A stretch of 64,000 nt of DNA, from the NCBI RefSeq assembly GCF_003651225.1, contig NZ_RCDB01000002.1, positions 558,001-622,000 of the forward strand, in the 5' to 3' direction. The stretch comes from Microbacterium telephonicum (GTDB lineage: Bacteria; Actinomycetota; Actinomycetes; Actinomycetales; Microbacteriaceae). Below the pieces are notes generated by a model. The model was not told the origin of the DNA. It worked only from the letters and a program-made list of their open reading frames with translations, and searched no databases. The position numbers were made by a program, and so were the translations under genes. Position 1 is the stretch's first letter; every line of letters starts with the position of its first letter. Below are positions 45,552-54,607 of the stretch, one piece after another.

Positions 45552-46787
45552 TCAGTCGACCAGGGCGTAGCCCTCTTCACCGTGCACGACGGTGTCGATG
45601 CCGGCGATCTCGTCCTCGTTCTTGACACGGAAGCCGATCGTCTTCTCGATCGCGAAGCCGATGACGTAGGCGACGACGAAGGAGTAGACGAGCACCGCGA
45701 GCGCCGCGACGACCTGCATGATCAGCTGGGTCGCGTCGCCACCCGTGAACAGGCCGGTGCCGGTGGCGAAGAAGCCGAGGTAGATCGTGCCGATGAGGCC
45801 GCCGACGAGGTGGATGCCCACCACGTCGAGCGCGTCGTCGTAGCCGAGCTTCCACTTGAGCTCGATCGACAGGGCGCAGACGGCGCCGGTGATAACACCG
45901 AGCAGCAGGGCCCAGCCGGGCGTCAGCGCCGCGCAGGCCGGGGTGATGGCGACGAGACCGGCGACGGCGCCCGAGGCGGCGCCGACGGACGTGGCCTTGC
46001 CGTCCTTGACCTTCTCCACGACGATCCAGCCGATGATGGCCGCCGCGGTCGCGCCCAGCGTGTTGATGACGATCGTGCCGACCGCCTGGTCCTCGGTGCC
46101 GAGCAGGCCGAAGGTGCCTTCGGCGCCGGCGTTGAAGCCGAACCAGCCGAACCAGAGGATGGCCGCGCCGAGCATGACGAGCGGCACATTGTGGGGCTTG
46201 TGCATGCCCTTCTGGAATCCGACGCGCTTGCCGAGGACGAGCGCGAGGGCCAGGGCCGCCGCACCGGCGTTGATGTGCACCGCGGTGCCGCCGGCGTAGT
46301 CGATCACGCTGTAGTCGACGCCGAACGCGGCGCCCAGGTTGTAGATCCAGCCACCCGCGCCCCACACCCACGCGGCGACCGGGAAGTAGACGACCGTCGC
46401 CCAGATGCCGGCGAAGATCATCCATGCGCCGAACTTCGCGCGGTCGGCGATCGCACCGGAGATGAGGGCGACCGTGATGATCGCGAAGGTGGCGCCGAAG
46501 GTCGCGCCCACGAGGGTGTCGCTGTTCGCGCCGGCGAGCGCGAAGTCGGCGAACGGGTCACCCGAGAAGGTGAACGTCCAGCCGTCGGTCTCGGAGATGC
46601 CGGACATGTTGAACCCGTACAGGATCCACAGCACGCCGACGAGTCCCATCGCACCGAAGCTCAGCATCATCATGCTGACGACGCTCTTCGCCTTGACGAG
46701 GCCTCCGTAGAAGAACGCCACACCCGGCGTCATAAAGAGCACGAGGGCTGTCGCCGCGACAGACCACGCGAGGTTTCCGCTGTCCAT
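45552..46787 (-). CDS. amt: Ammonium transporter
   Basis: This 411-residue Amt/Rh channel has 11 membrane segments and takes up ammonium at low concentration. It carries TPGVAFFYGGLVKAKSVVSM, DYAGGTAVHINAGAAALALA (with the pore His in HINAG) and GVVGIHLVGG-type DVVGIHLVGGLIG with the second pore His. I prefer ATG at 46787 over GTG at 46799 because the GAGGA ribosome-binding site lies between them. A GlnR-like box precedes it. No glnK or glnD follows; a hairpin ends the unit. Confidence 0.95.
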   Translation of the reverse strand: MDSGNLAWSVAATALVLFMTPGVAFFYGGLVKAKSVVSMMMLSFGAMGLVGVLWILYGFNMSGISETDGWTFTFSGDPFADFALAGANSDTLVGATFGATFAIITVALISGAIADRAKFGAWMIFAGIWATVVYFPVAAWVWGAGGWIYNLGAAFGVDYSVIDYAGGTAVHINAGAAALALALVLGKRVGFQKGMHKPHNVPLVMLGAAILWFGWFGFNAGAEGTFGLLGTEDQAVGTIVINTLGATAAAIIGWIVVEKVKDGKATSVGAASGAVAGLVAITPACAALTPGWALLLGVITGAVCALSIELKWKLGYDDALDVVGIHLVGGLIGTIYLGFFATGTGLFTGGDATQLIMQVVAALAVLVYSFVVAYVIGFAIEKTIGFRVKNEDEIAGIDTVVHGEEGYALVD

Positions 46788-46903
46788 GAAGTTCCTCACT
46801 CATGTGTTGTGTAACTCGGTCCCGGCGCGCCGCAGGTCGGGTTTGCTGCGATTCGGGCGCGACCAGTTTCGCGAGGCACGGTTTCCAGCGGCATGCGTGT
46901 CGT

Positions 46904-46919
46904 GTTTCGCATTGGTTAC
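46904..46919 (-). promoter_or_regulatory. GlnR-type nitrogen-control box upstream of amt
   Basis: The minus strand reads GTAAC-CAATGC-GAAAC, an exact match to the actinobacterial GlnR half-box pattern gTnAC-N6-GaAAC. A further GGAAAC lies 23 bp downstream toward the gene. It sits 117 bp before the amt ATG, so amt is probably induced by GlnR under nitrogen limitation. The rest of the 212-bp gap (46788-46999) holds no gene. Confidence 0.75.
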
Positions 46920-46999
46920 ACGCCCGCCCCGGGCGTAAACATCACGTTTCGGCACGCCGGGAGGCCGCCTCGGATCAGGCGACTGGGGTGGCGCAGGGC

Positions 47000-48013
47000 T
47001 CAGGAATGCGTGAGGGCGACGAGGCGCGAGATCGCGCGGAGGTACTTCTTGCGGTACCCGCCGGAGAGCATGTCCTCGGTGAAGACGCGATCGAGGGCGA
47101 CGCCGGTGGCACGCACCGGGATCTGGGCGTCGTAGGCGCGGTCGACGAAGGCGACGAAGCGCAGCGCGGCCGACTGGTCGTCGAACGCGGCGACGTCGCG
47201 CAGTCCGATCATGGTCACCCCGTCCAGCAGCCGCAGGTAGCGGGACGGATGCACCGTCGCGAGGTGGCGCACGAGCATGGCGAAGGCGTCATCGGATGCC
47301 GTCGCGCCACCGGATGCCACGGCGTCGGCGTAGGCGGCATCCGTCAGCACGACCGCGTGCCCGTCGACGGCGCGCTGCCGGTAGTCGGTGCCGTCGATGC
47401 GCAGCGTCTGGAAGTTCGCCGACATGGCGTGGATCTCCCGCAGGAAGTCCTGTGCCGCAAACCGGCCCTCGCCGAGCGCGCCGGGCGGGGTGTTCGAGGT
47501 CGCCGCGAGCTTCGTGCCGGTGGGGACCAGCTCGCCCAGCAGCCGGGTCATCACCATCGTGTCGCCCGGGTCGTCGAGCTCGAACTCGTCGATGCACAGC
47601 AGATCGGCGCCACGGAACAGCTCGACGGTCTTCTGGTAGCCGAGCGCCCCGACGAGCGCCGTGTACTCGATGAACGAGCCGAAGTACTTCCGACGGGCGG
47701 GCATCGCGTGGTAAATCGACGCGAGGAGGTGGGTCTTGCCGACGCCGAAGCCGCCGTCGAGGTAGACGCCGGGCTTGAGCTCCGGACCCTTCTTCGCGCG
47801 GCGGAACAGACCGCCGCGCGCGACCGGACCGCCGCCGGTCGCGAACTGCTGCAGCAGCTCCTTCACCTGCGACTGCGACGGGAACTGCGCGTCGGCGCGG
47901 TAGGTGTCGAACGTGGCGCCGTCGAACTGCGGCGGCGGGACGAGCGCGGCGACCATCTCGTCGCCGGACACCTGCGGGTTGCGTTCGCTGAGGTGGAGCG
48001 CGGCGGAGGTCAC
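47000..48013 (-). CDS. zapE: Cell division protein ZapE (AFG1-like ATPase)
   Basis: This AAA-type ATPase of 337 residues has Walker A GGFGVGKTH (87-95), Walker B LLCIDEFELDDP (138-149), and a sensor-like ATSNTPPGALGEGRF. FIEYTALVGALG lies between. ZapE proteins act at the division septum in E. coli; actinobacterial homologues are little studied. GTG at 48013 overlaps the upstream alpha/beta hydrolase stop by 4 nt, so the two are co-translated. Confidence 0.93.
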   Translation of the reverse strand: MTSAALHLSERNPQVSGDEMVAALVPPPQFDGATFDTYRADAQFPSQSQVKELLQQFATGGGPVARGGLFRRAKKGPELKPGVYLDGGFGVGKTHLLASIYHAMPARRKYFGSFIEYTALVGALGYQKTVELFRGADLLCIDEFELDDPGDTMVMTRLLGELVPTGTKLAATSNTPPGALGEGRFAAQDFLREIHAMSANFQTLRIDGTDYRQRAVDGHAVVLTDAAYADAVASGGATASDDAFAMLVRHLATVHPSRYLRLLDGVTMIGLRDVAAFDDQSAALRFVAFVDRAYDAQIPVRATGVALDRVFTEDMLSGGYRKKYLRAISRLVALTHS

Positions 48014-49245
48014 CCGTCAACCCTAGATGCCGGTGCGGCGGGCGCCGTCCCGAAGCCGTGCCGGCCGAGCCACGACGTGATCACGGCGGTCCACCGGTCC
48101 TGATCGTAGTTCCAGAGCTTCGTGTGCCGGGCCACGTCGAACACCTGCATCTCGACCAGGTCCGGTCGCGCGGCGAGCAGTTCGTGCGACGCGTCCGAGG
48201 GCACGAAGCCGTCGTCGTCGCTGTGCAGCAGCAGGATCGGATGCCGCAGCTCACCTGCGCGCGCGACCACATCCAGCCGGTCGAACGGGATGGGCGCTCC
48301 CGCACCCGTCACGTGGCTCGCCCACTCCGCTCCGAGCGCGCCGATCGCCATCTCGGCAACCGGCTGCGGCACGCGGTTGAGCTTCGCCTGGAAGGCGAGC
48401 ACGATGCGCCAGTCCACGACGGGCGACTCGAGCACGACGCCCTGGATGAGGTCGCGGTGCGCCGACTGGAGCGCGAGCTGCAGGGCGATCGCACCGCCCA
48501 TCGACCAGCCCATGAGGAGGATGCGCCTGGCCCCGCGGCGACGGGCGAGCCCGATGGCGGCGTCGACGTCGCGCCACTCGGTCGCGCCGAGGGCGTAGGA
48601 ACCGGAGCGACTGCGGGGCGCCTGCCCGTCGTTGCGGTACGACACCACCATCGAACTGATGCCGCGGGCCTGGAACACCGGCACGGCGCGCAGGCACTCG
48701 GCGCGGGTCGTGCCGCGGCCGTGGATCTGGATGACCCACGTGTCGTCGCCGCCGTCGGCCGGGAAGATCCAGGCCGGGCACGGACCGACAGGCGCGCCGA
48801 CGAGCTCGGCCCGGAAGGGCAGGTGCAGCTGCTCGGGGTGGTCGTAGTACCAACCCGAGAACGCGGCGTCGGGTGCGAGTCGCGCATCGGCGGGGATGTG
48901 GGTCAGGAGCTTGCGCGTGACGGTGTGGGCGTCGGAGGAGAGCACCGACCCGACTTTCACGTAGTCGGCGGAGCCGGCGGTGAACAGCCCGTAGCGTCCG
49001 GGCAGCTCGGTATCGGGCGTGCGGGACAGCGTGATGGTCTGCGCCGTCACGTCGACGCCGACGATCTTGGTGTCGGCACGGCGCCGCGCCGGCAGCACGA
49101 CGCGCCGCGCCATCCGCACCGACAGCAGCGCGGTCATCGAGCTGAGCGCCAGCACGGCGGCGGCCAGCGCCAGCAGCGCCGCGCGGAAGGCCCGGTACGA
49201 GGCCGGGGTGACGCCGAGCGGGTCGGCGCGCCTGGGTCCGTTCAT
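48010..49245 (-). CDS. Alpha/beta hydrolase, membrane-anchored
   Basis: This 411-residue protein has an N-terminal membrane segment (residues about 20-45) and a C-terminal alpha/beta hydrolase domain. The nucleophile elbow is GWSMGGAIALQLAL, the oxyanion region is VIQIHGRGTTRAE, the acid Asp lies in LLLHSDDDGFVPS, and the His is in DVARHTKLWNYD. The mid-region (RYGLFTAGSADYVKVGSVLS) is typical of an actinobacterial family of unknown substrate. It is coupled to zapE and divergent from the DUF3000 gene. Confidence 0.88.
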   Translation of the reverse strand: MNGPRRADPLGVTPASYRAFRAALLALAAAVLALSSMTALLSVRMARRVVLPARRRADTKIVGVDVTAQTITLSRTPDTELPGRYGLFTAGSADYVKVGSVLSSDAHTVTRKLLTHIPADARLAPDAAFSGWYYDHPEQLHLPFRAELVGAPVGPCPAWIFPADGGDDTWVIQIHGRGTTRAECLRAVPVFQARGISSMVVSYRNDGQAPRSRSGSYALGATEWRDVDAAIGLARRRGARRILLMGWSMGGAIALQLALQSAHRDLIQGVVLESPVVDWRIVLAFQAKLNRVPQPVAEMAIGALGAEWASHVTGAGAPIPFDRLDVVARAGELRHPILLLHSDDDGFVPSDASHELLAARPDLVEMQVFDVARHTKLWNYDQDRWTAVITSWLGRHGFGTAPAAPASRVDG

Positions 49246-49264
49246 CGTGCGCCCATCCTAATCT

Positions 49265-49852
49265 GTGGACGTGGACGAACACCGCTCACCGTCGACCTTC
49301 AGCGCCGTGGCCGACGATCTTCGTGCGCTCCCCTTCCGCTCCGACTTCGTCGTGCGGGAGATCGCCGCGCCGGGCTCCCTCGCGCCCGACGCCGTCGCGT
49401 TCGCCGGCGACGTGCGCCCCGAGGCCGACGGCGTCGACTCCGCTTACGGCACCGGCCGGTTCATCCTGCTGCACGACGCGGACTCTCCCGACGCCTGGAA
49501 CGGCGCGTGGCGGATCGTCTGCTTCGCGCAGGCCCCGCTGGAGCCGGAGATCGGGACCGATCCGCTCCTGGCCGACGTCGCGTGGTCGTGGCTCGTCGAC
49601 GCGCTGCACGCGCGCGGCGCCCGCTTCCACTCCGCATCCGGCACGGCGACCAAGACCCTGTCGAAGGGATTCGGCTCGCTCGCAGACGAGGGAGACGGCG
49701 CCCAGATAGAGTTGCGGGCGTCCTGGTCGCCCGACGGCGACCTCGCGGCACACCTGGACGCATGGGCGGAGCTGGTGTGCATGCTGGCGGGTCTCCCGCC
49801 CGGTTCGGAAGGAATCGCTGTGTTCGGATCTTCGAGGTCGACGCGTGACTGA
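49265..49852 (+). CDS. DUF3000 family protein
   Basis: This 195-residue protein starts from GTG at 49265 (another GTG two codons on). It has FRSDFVVREIAAPGSLAPDA, GRFILLHDADSPDAWNGAWR, and ELVCMLAGLPPGSEG at the C-terminus, which match the actinobacterial DUF3000 family of unknown function. It overlaps the next gene by 8 nt. The pair upstream of dxs is also found in mycobacteria. Confidence 0.85.
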   Translation: MDVDEHRSPSTFSAVADDLRALPFRSDFVVREIAAPGSLAPDAVAFAGDVRPEADGVDSAYGTGRFILLHDADSPDAWNGAWRIVCFAQAPLEPEIGTDPLLADVAWSWLVDALHARGARFHSASGTATKTLSKGFGSLADEGDGAQIELRASWSPDGDLAAHLDAWAELVCMLAGLPPGSEGIAVFGSSRSTRD

Positions 49853-51041
49853 ATTCGTCGTCATCGACGACCTCGCGGGGCTCGTCGACGCCGCCGCGAC
49901 CCTCGCCGCAGGCCACGGACCCGTCGCGGTCGACGTGGAACGGGCGTCGGGGTTCCGCTACTCGCAGCGCGCCTACCTCATCCAGGTGTTCCGCCGCGAT
50001 GCGGGCGTGTTCCTGTTCGACCCGCCCGCCGTCGGCGACTTCACGGCGCTGCAGGAGGCCATCGGCGACGTCGAATGGGTGCTGCACGCGGCCAGCCAGG
50101 ATCTGCCGTCTCTGCGAGACGAGGGCCTCGAGCCGCCCGTGATCTTCGACACCGAACTGGCCGCACGCCTGCTGGGACACGACAAGGTGGGCCTCGGCGC
50201 GGTCGTCGAGGACACCCTCGGCATCACGCTGGCCAAGGCGCACTCCGCGTCGGACTGGTCGACGCGTCCGCTCCCCCAGCCGTGGCTCGAGTACGCCGCC
50301 CTCGACGTGCTGCATCTCATCGACGTGCGCGACGCCCTCGTGGCCGAGCTCGCCGAGTCCGGCAAGACGGATGCGGCGGCGCAGGAGTTCGAGGCCGTGC
50401 GCACGCGGCCCGTGAAGCCGCCGCGCGAAGAACCATGGCGCCGACTCAGCGGCCTGCACACCGTGCGGGGGCGTCGCGCCCTGGCGGTCGCGCGCGCACT
50501 GTGGACCGCGCGTGAGGAGTACGCCCGAGAGGTCGACGTCTCCCCCGGGCGGCTCGTGCCCGATCGGGCACTCGTGGCCGCGGTGCTGGCCGACCCGAAG
50601 TCCAAGCAGGCCCTCGCGGGCGTGAAGGAATTCACCGGGCGTGCCAGCCGCAGCCAGATCGACCGCTGGTGGAATGCGATCGAGGCCGGCCGCGCCGACC
50701 CGGCCCTTCCGGTCGAGCGCGCCCCCGGCGACGGCATGCCCCCGCCGCGCGCGTGGGCCGACCGCAATCCCGAGGCGGATGCGCGCCTTAAGGCAGCCCG
50801 CCCGCGCGTCGAGCAGCTCGCCATCGACCTGCGGATGCCGACCGAGAACCTCCTCACCCCCGACACGCTCCGCCGCTTGGCGTGGACCCCGCCGGAGCGG
50901 GTGGATGCGGCATCCGTCGCGGATGCGCTCGAGGCGCACGGCGCCCGTCCGTGGCAGATCGAGCGCACCGCGCAGGTGATCTCCGACGCGTTTGTCGGAT
51001 CCGTGCACGGCGCCGCCGAGGGCGTCGCAGCAGCTTCGTAG
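49845..51041 (+). CDS. HRDC-domain ribonuclease D-like protein
   Basis: This 398-residue protein has an N-terminal 3'-5' exonuclease domain: VAVDVERASGFRYSQRAYLI (the DxE motif appears as DVE), WVLHAASQDLPSL with the second Asp, and WLEYAALDVLHLIDV (YxxxD). A C-terminal HRDC domain follows (WTAREEYAREVDVSPGRLVP, then PALPVERAPGDG region). RNase D trims tRNA and other RNA 3' ends; substrates here are unknown. GTG at 49845 overlaps DUF3000 by 8 nt. Confidence 0.92.
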   Translation: MTEFVVIDDLAGLVDAAATLAAGHGPVAVDVERASGFRYSQRAYLIQVFRRDAGVFLFDPPAVGDFTALQEAIGDVEWVLHAASQDLPSLRDEGLEPPVIFDTELAARLLGHDKVGLGAVVEDTLGITLAKAHSASDWSTRPLPQPWLEYAALDVLHLIDVRDALVAELAESGKTDAAAQEFEAVRTRPVKPPREEPWRRLSGLHTVRGRRALAVARALWTAREEYAREVDVSPGRLVPDRALVAAVLADPKSKQALAGVKEFTGRASRSQIDRWWNAIEAGRADPALPVERAPGDGMPPPRAWADRNPEADARLKAARPRVEQLAIDLRMPTENLLTPDTLRRLAWTPPERVDAASVADALEAHGARPWQIERTAQVISDAFVGSVHGAAEGVAAAS

Positions 51042-51113
51042 GAACGACCCAACCGATTACGCGGGACTGAGTGTCACGTTAGGCTGGACGCAATCCCAAA
51101 CTCTGGAGGCAGT

Positions 51114-52319
51114 GTGGCCGAGCTCTCGGACGTCTACTTCGTCGACGGTGTGCGTACCCCCTTCGGGCGCGCCGGCGAGAAGGGCATGTATTGGAACACC
51201 CGAGCCGATGACCTGGCGGTCAAGGCGACGATCGGGCTGATGGCGCGCAACACCGCCGTGCCGGCCGACCGCGTCGACGACGTCGCGATCGCCGCGACGA
51301 GCCAGACCGGCGAACAGGGACTGACCCTCGGCCGCTCGGTGGCGATCCTCGCCGGCCTGCCGCAGACGGTGCCCGGTTTCGCGATCGACCGCATGTGCGC
51401 GGGTGCAATGACGAGCGTCACCACGATGGCCGGCGCCATCGGCGTCGGCATGTACGACGTCGCCCTGGCCGGCGGTGTCGAGCACATGGGCCACTACCCC
51501 ATCGGCGGCAACGCCGACCCGAACCCCCGCTTCGTCGCCGAACGCATGGTCGACCCCGGCGCCCTGAACATGGGCGTGACCGCGGAGCGCATCTTCGACC
51601 GCTTCCCGCACCTCACCAAGGAGCGCTCCGACCGCTTCGGCATGCTGAGCCAGCACAAGGCGCAGGCCGCGTACGACGCCGGCAAGTTCCAGCCCGACCT
51701 CGTGTCGGTGGCGATCAAGGACGCCGACGGGGCGTGGGGCCTGGCGACCGAGGACGAGGGCCGCCGCCCGCAGACCACGATGGCCGACCTCGCCGCGCTG
51801 AAGACGCCGTTCCGCCCGCACGGTCGCGTGACCGCCGGAACCTCGTCGCCGCTCACCGACGGCGCGACGATGTCGCTGCTGGCCGGCTCCGGCGCGGTGA
51901 AGGAACTCGGGCTCGCCCCCAAGATGAAGCTCGTCTCGTTCGCGTTCGCGGGCGTGCAGCCCGAGATCATGGGCATCGGCCCGATCCCGTCGACCGAGAA
52001 GGCGCTCCGCAAGGCGGGGCTGACGATCTCGGACATCGGCCTGTTCGAGCTCAACGAGGCGTTCGCGATCCAGGTGATCTCCCTGCTCGACCACTTCGGC
52101 ATCGCCGACGACGACCCGCGCGTCAACCAGTGGGGCGGCGCGATCGCCCTCGGCCACCCGCTCGCCGCCTCGGGCGTGCGACTGATGATCCAGCTCGCCG
52201 CGCAGTTCGCCGAGCGTCCCGACGTGCGCTACGGCCTGACCGCGATGTGCGTCGGACTTGGCCAGGGCGGCTCGGTCATCTGGGAGAACCCGTTCTACGA
52301 CGGCAAGAAGCGGAAGTAA
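51114..52319 (+). CDS. fadA: Acetyl-CoA acyltransferase (thiolase)
   Basis: This 401-residue thiolase cleaves 3-ketoacyl-CoA in fatty-acid beta-oxidation. The nucleophile Cys95 lies in DRMCAGAMTS. Also present are NEAFAIQVISL, GGAIALGHPLAASGVRLMIQ (catalytic His) and CVGLGQGGSVIWEN (second Cys). GTG at 51114 has GGAGG upstream. It lies 12 bp before fadB, and the two form the trifunctional enzyme. Confidence 0.94.
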   Translation: MAELSDVYFVDGVRTPFGRAGEKGMYWNTRADDLAVKATIGLMARNTAVPADRVDDVAIAATSQTGEQGLTLGRSVAILAGLPQTVPGFAIDRMCAGAMTSVTTMAGAIGVGMYDVALAGGVEHMGHYPIGGNADPNPRFVAERMVDPGALNMGVTAERIFDRFPHLTKERSDRFGMLSQHKAQAAYDAGKFQPDLVSVAIKDADGAWGLATEDEGRRPQTTMADLAALKTPFRPHGRVTAGTSSPLTDGATMSLLAGSGAVKELGLAPKMKLVSFAFAGVQPEIMGIGPIPSTEKALRKAGLTISDIGLFELNEAFAIQVISLLDHFGIADDDPRVNQWGGAIALGHPLAASGVRLMIQLAAQFAERPDVRYGLTAMCVGLGQGGSVIWENPFYDGKKRK

Positions 52320-52331
52320 GGCACGACGACG

Positions 52332-54476
52332 ATGACGAACTACGACGCGATCGACTTCGCCCCCATCCTGAACCTGTCCGACGACGAGGTCGTCACCCAG
52401 TCCCCGTCGCGCGACATCACGCTGCCGTCGGGCAAGGTCATGGCCCTCATCACGCTCGACAACGGGCGCGACCACACCCGACCGAACACCCTCGGACCGA
52501 AGACGCTTGCCGCCCTCGGCGCGCGCCTCGACGACCTGAAGGCCCGCGCCGCCGCCGGCGAGATCCACGCCGTCGGCATCACCGGCAAGCAGTACATCCT
52601 CGCCGCCGGCGCCGACCTGTCCGACATCACGCTCGTCTCGTCGAAGGACGACGCCCGCAAGGTCGCGCAGCTCGGCCACCACGTGCTCGGCAAGCTCGGC
52701 GACGTGGGTGTGCCGTCGTTCGCGTTCGTCAACGGCCTCGCGCTCGGCGGCGGCCTCGAGATCGCGCTCAACTCGACGTACCGCACCGTCGACGCGTCGG
52801 CGGCGGCGATCGCGCTTCCCGAGGTGTTCCTCGGCATCATCCCGGGCTGGGGCGGCGCCTACCTGCTCCCGAACCTCATCGGCATCGAGAACGCCCTCGA
52901 GGTCGTGATCTCCAACCCGCTCAAGCAGAACCGGATGCTGAAGCCGCAGCAGGCGTTCGACTACGGCATCGTCGACGCGATCTTCCCCGCGGCGACGTAC
53001 CTCGAGGATTCGCTGCGCTGGGCCGACGGCGTGCTCACCGGCGCCCGCAAGGTGGAGCGCAAGAACGCGCCCGGCAAGATCGAGCGCACCGTGAAGTGGC
53101 CCGTCGCGATCAAGATGGCCCGCGGCATGCTCGAATCCAAGATCGGCACCGTGCCGCGCTCTCCCTACGTCGCGCTCGAACTGCTCGAGAAGGCCAAGGG
53201 TGGGACGAAGGCCGAGGGCTTCGAACGCGAAGACGAGGCCCTCGCCGATCTCGTCACCGGCGACCAGTTCGCCGCGTCGATGTACGCGTTCGACCTCGTG
53301 CAGAAGCGCGCGAAGCGACCCGTCGGCGCCCCCGACAAGGCGCTCGCGAAGAAGGTCACGAAGGTCGGCATCATCGGCGCCGGACTCATGGCCAGCCAGT
53401 TCGCCCTGCTGTTCGTGCGCAAGCTCCAGGTGCCGGTGCTCATCACCGACCTCGACCAGGCGCGCGTCGACAAGGGCGTCGCCTACATCCACGACGAGAT
53501 CGGCAAGCTCGAGGGCAAGGGTCGCCTCGACGCCGACACCGCGAACAAGCTGCGCGCACTCGTGACCGGCACGACCGACAAGACCCGCTACGCCGACTGC
53601 GACTTCGTGATCGAGGCGGTGTTCGAAGAGGTGGGCGTGAAGCAGGCCGTCTTCGGCGAGATCGAGCAGATCGTCGCGGAAGACGCCATCCTCGCCACGA
53701 ACACGTCGTCGCTGTCGGTCGAGGAGATCGGCGCGAAGCTCGCCCACCCCGAGCGCCTCGTGGGCTTCCACTTCTTCAACCCGGTCGCGGTCATGCCCCT
53801 CATCGAGATCGTGAAGACCCCCGCCACGAACGAGGCCGCGCTGTCGACCGCGTTCGTCGTCGCGAAGGGGCTGGGGAAGAACGCGGTGCTGACCGCCGAC
53901 GCGCCCGGCTTCGTCGTCAACCGCCTGCTCGCCAAGGTCATGGGCGAAGCGGCGCGCGCCGTCTACGAGGGCACGCCGGTCGCCGACGTCGAGAAGGCGT
54001 TCGCTCCCCTCGGCCTGCCGATGGGTCCGTTCCAGCTCATCGACCTCGTCGGCTGGAAGGTCGCCGCCCACGTGCAGGACACGATGGTGCACGCTTTCCC
54101 CGAGCGCTTCTACGCGAACGAGAACTTCCACGCCCTCTCCGAACTGGATGCCGTCGTCGAGAAGGACAAGGGCGGTCGGGTCACCGGCTTCACGAAGGCC
54201 GCCGAGAAGGTCGTGAAGGGCCACACCGGCAGCACGCCGGCGTCCGCCGAGACGATCCTGCGCCGTGTGCAGGACGGTCTGGCCGACGAGATCAAGATCA
54301 TGCTCGACGAGGGCGTGGTCCCCGAGGTGCAGGACATCGACCTGTGCCTGCTGCTCGGCGCCGGCTGGCCGTTCATCGACGGTGGCGCGACGCCCTACCT
54401 CGATCGCGAGGGCGCATCGGAGCGCGTGTTCGGCACGACCTTCCACACGCCGCCGATCCGTGGCGTCGAGGCCTGA
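52332..54476 (+). CDS. fadB: Fatty-acid oxidation alpha subunit: enoyl-CoA hydratase / 3-hydroxyacyl-CoA dehydrogenase
   Basis: This 714-residue bifunctional protein has an N-terminal crotonase-fold hydratase (residues about 20-310: KQYILAAGADLSDI, and PEVFLGIIPGWGGAYLLPNL). A Rossmann 3-hydroxyacyl-CoA dehydrogenase domain begins near residue 340 (KVGIIGAGLMASQFALLFVR, then NTSSLSVEEIGAKLAHPERL, HFFNPVAVMPLIEIVKTP). C-terminal 3HCDH domains follow. It works with FadA. The gene is followed by a strong terminator. Confidence 0.95.
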   Translation: MTNYDAIDFAPILNLSDDEVVTQSPSRDITLPSGKVMALITLDNGRDHTRPNTLGPKTLAALGARLDDLKARAAAGEIHAVGITGKQYILAAGADLSDITLVSSKDDARKVAQLGHHVLGKLGDVGVPSFAFVNGLALGGGLEIALNSTYRTVDASAAAIALPEVFLGIIPGWGGAYLLPNLIGIENALEVVISNPLKQNRMLKPQQAFDYGIVDAIFPAATYLEDSLRWADGVLTGARKVERKNAPGKIERTVKWPVAIKMARGMLESKIGTVPRSPYVALELLEKAKGGTKAEGFEREDEALADLVTGDQFAASMYAFDLVQKRAKRPVGAPDKALAKKVTKVGIIGAGLMASQFALLFVRKLQVPVLITDLDQARVDKGVAYIHDEIGKLEGKGRLDADTANKLRALVTGTTDKTRYADCDFVIEAVFEEVGVKQAVFGEIEQIVAEDAILATNTSSLSVEEIGAKLAHPERLVGFHFFNPVAVMPLIEIVKTPATNEAALSTAFVVAKGLGKNAVLTADAPGFVVNRLLAKVMGEAARAVYEGTPVADVEKAFAPLGLPMGPFQLIDLVGWKVAAHVQDTMVHAFPERFYANENFHALSELDAVVEKDKGGRVTGFTKAAEKVVKGHTGSTPASAETILRRVQDGLADEIKIMLDEGVVPEVQDIDLCLLLGAGWPFIDGGATPYLDREGASERVFGTTFHTPPIRGVEA

Positions 54477-54493
54477 GCGACAGCTTCGCGAAT

Positions 54494-54535
54494 ACGACGC
54501 GACCGGGAGATGAACTCTTCTCCCGGTCGCGTCGT
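54494..54535 (+). terminator. Terminator of fadA-fadB
   Basis: A perfect 17-bp stem (arms 54494-54510 and 54519-54535, loop TGAACTCT) lies 17 bp past the fadB stop and is followed by TTCGTC. Confidence 0.88.
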
Positions 54536-54607
54536 TTCGTCATCCAGACGCTGCGGGCAGCGGCATCCTGGGCTCATGAGCGGTGCTCTCACGCGGAGGC
54601 GGACCGG

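Noticed and set aside
51057..54446. A 1129-codon open frame on the minus strand
   Set aside because: Shadow opposite fadA-fadB; composition is Arg/Val/Asp-repetitive and no domain is recognisable.
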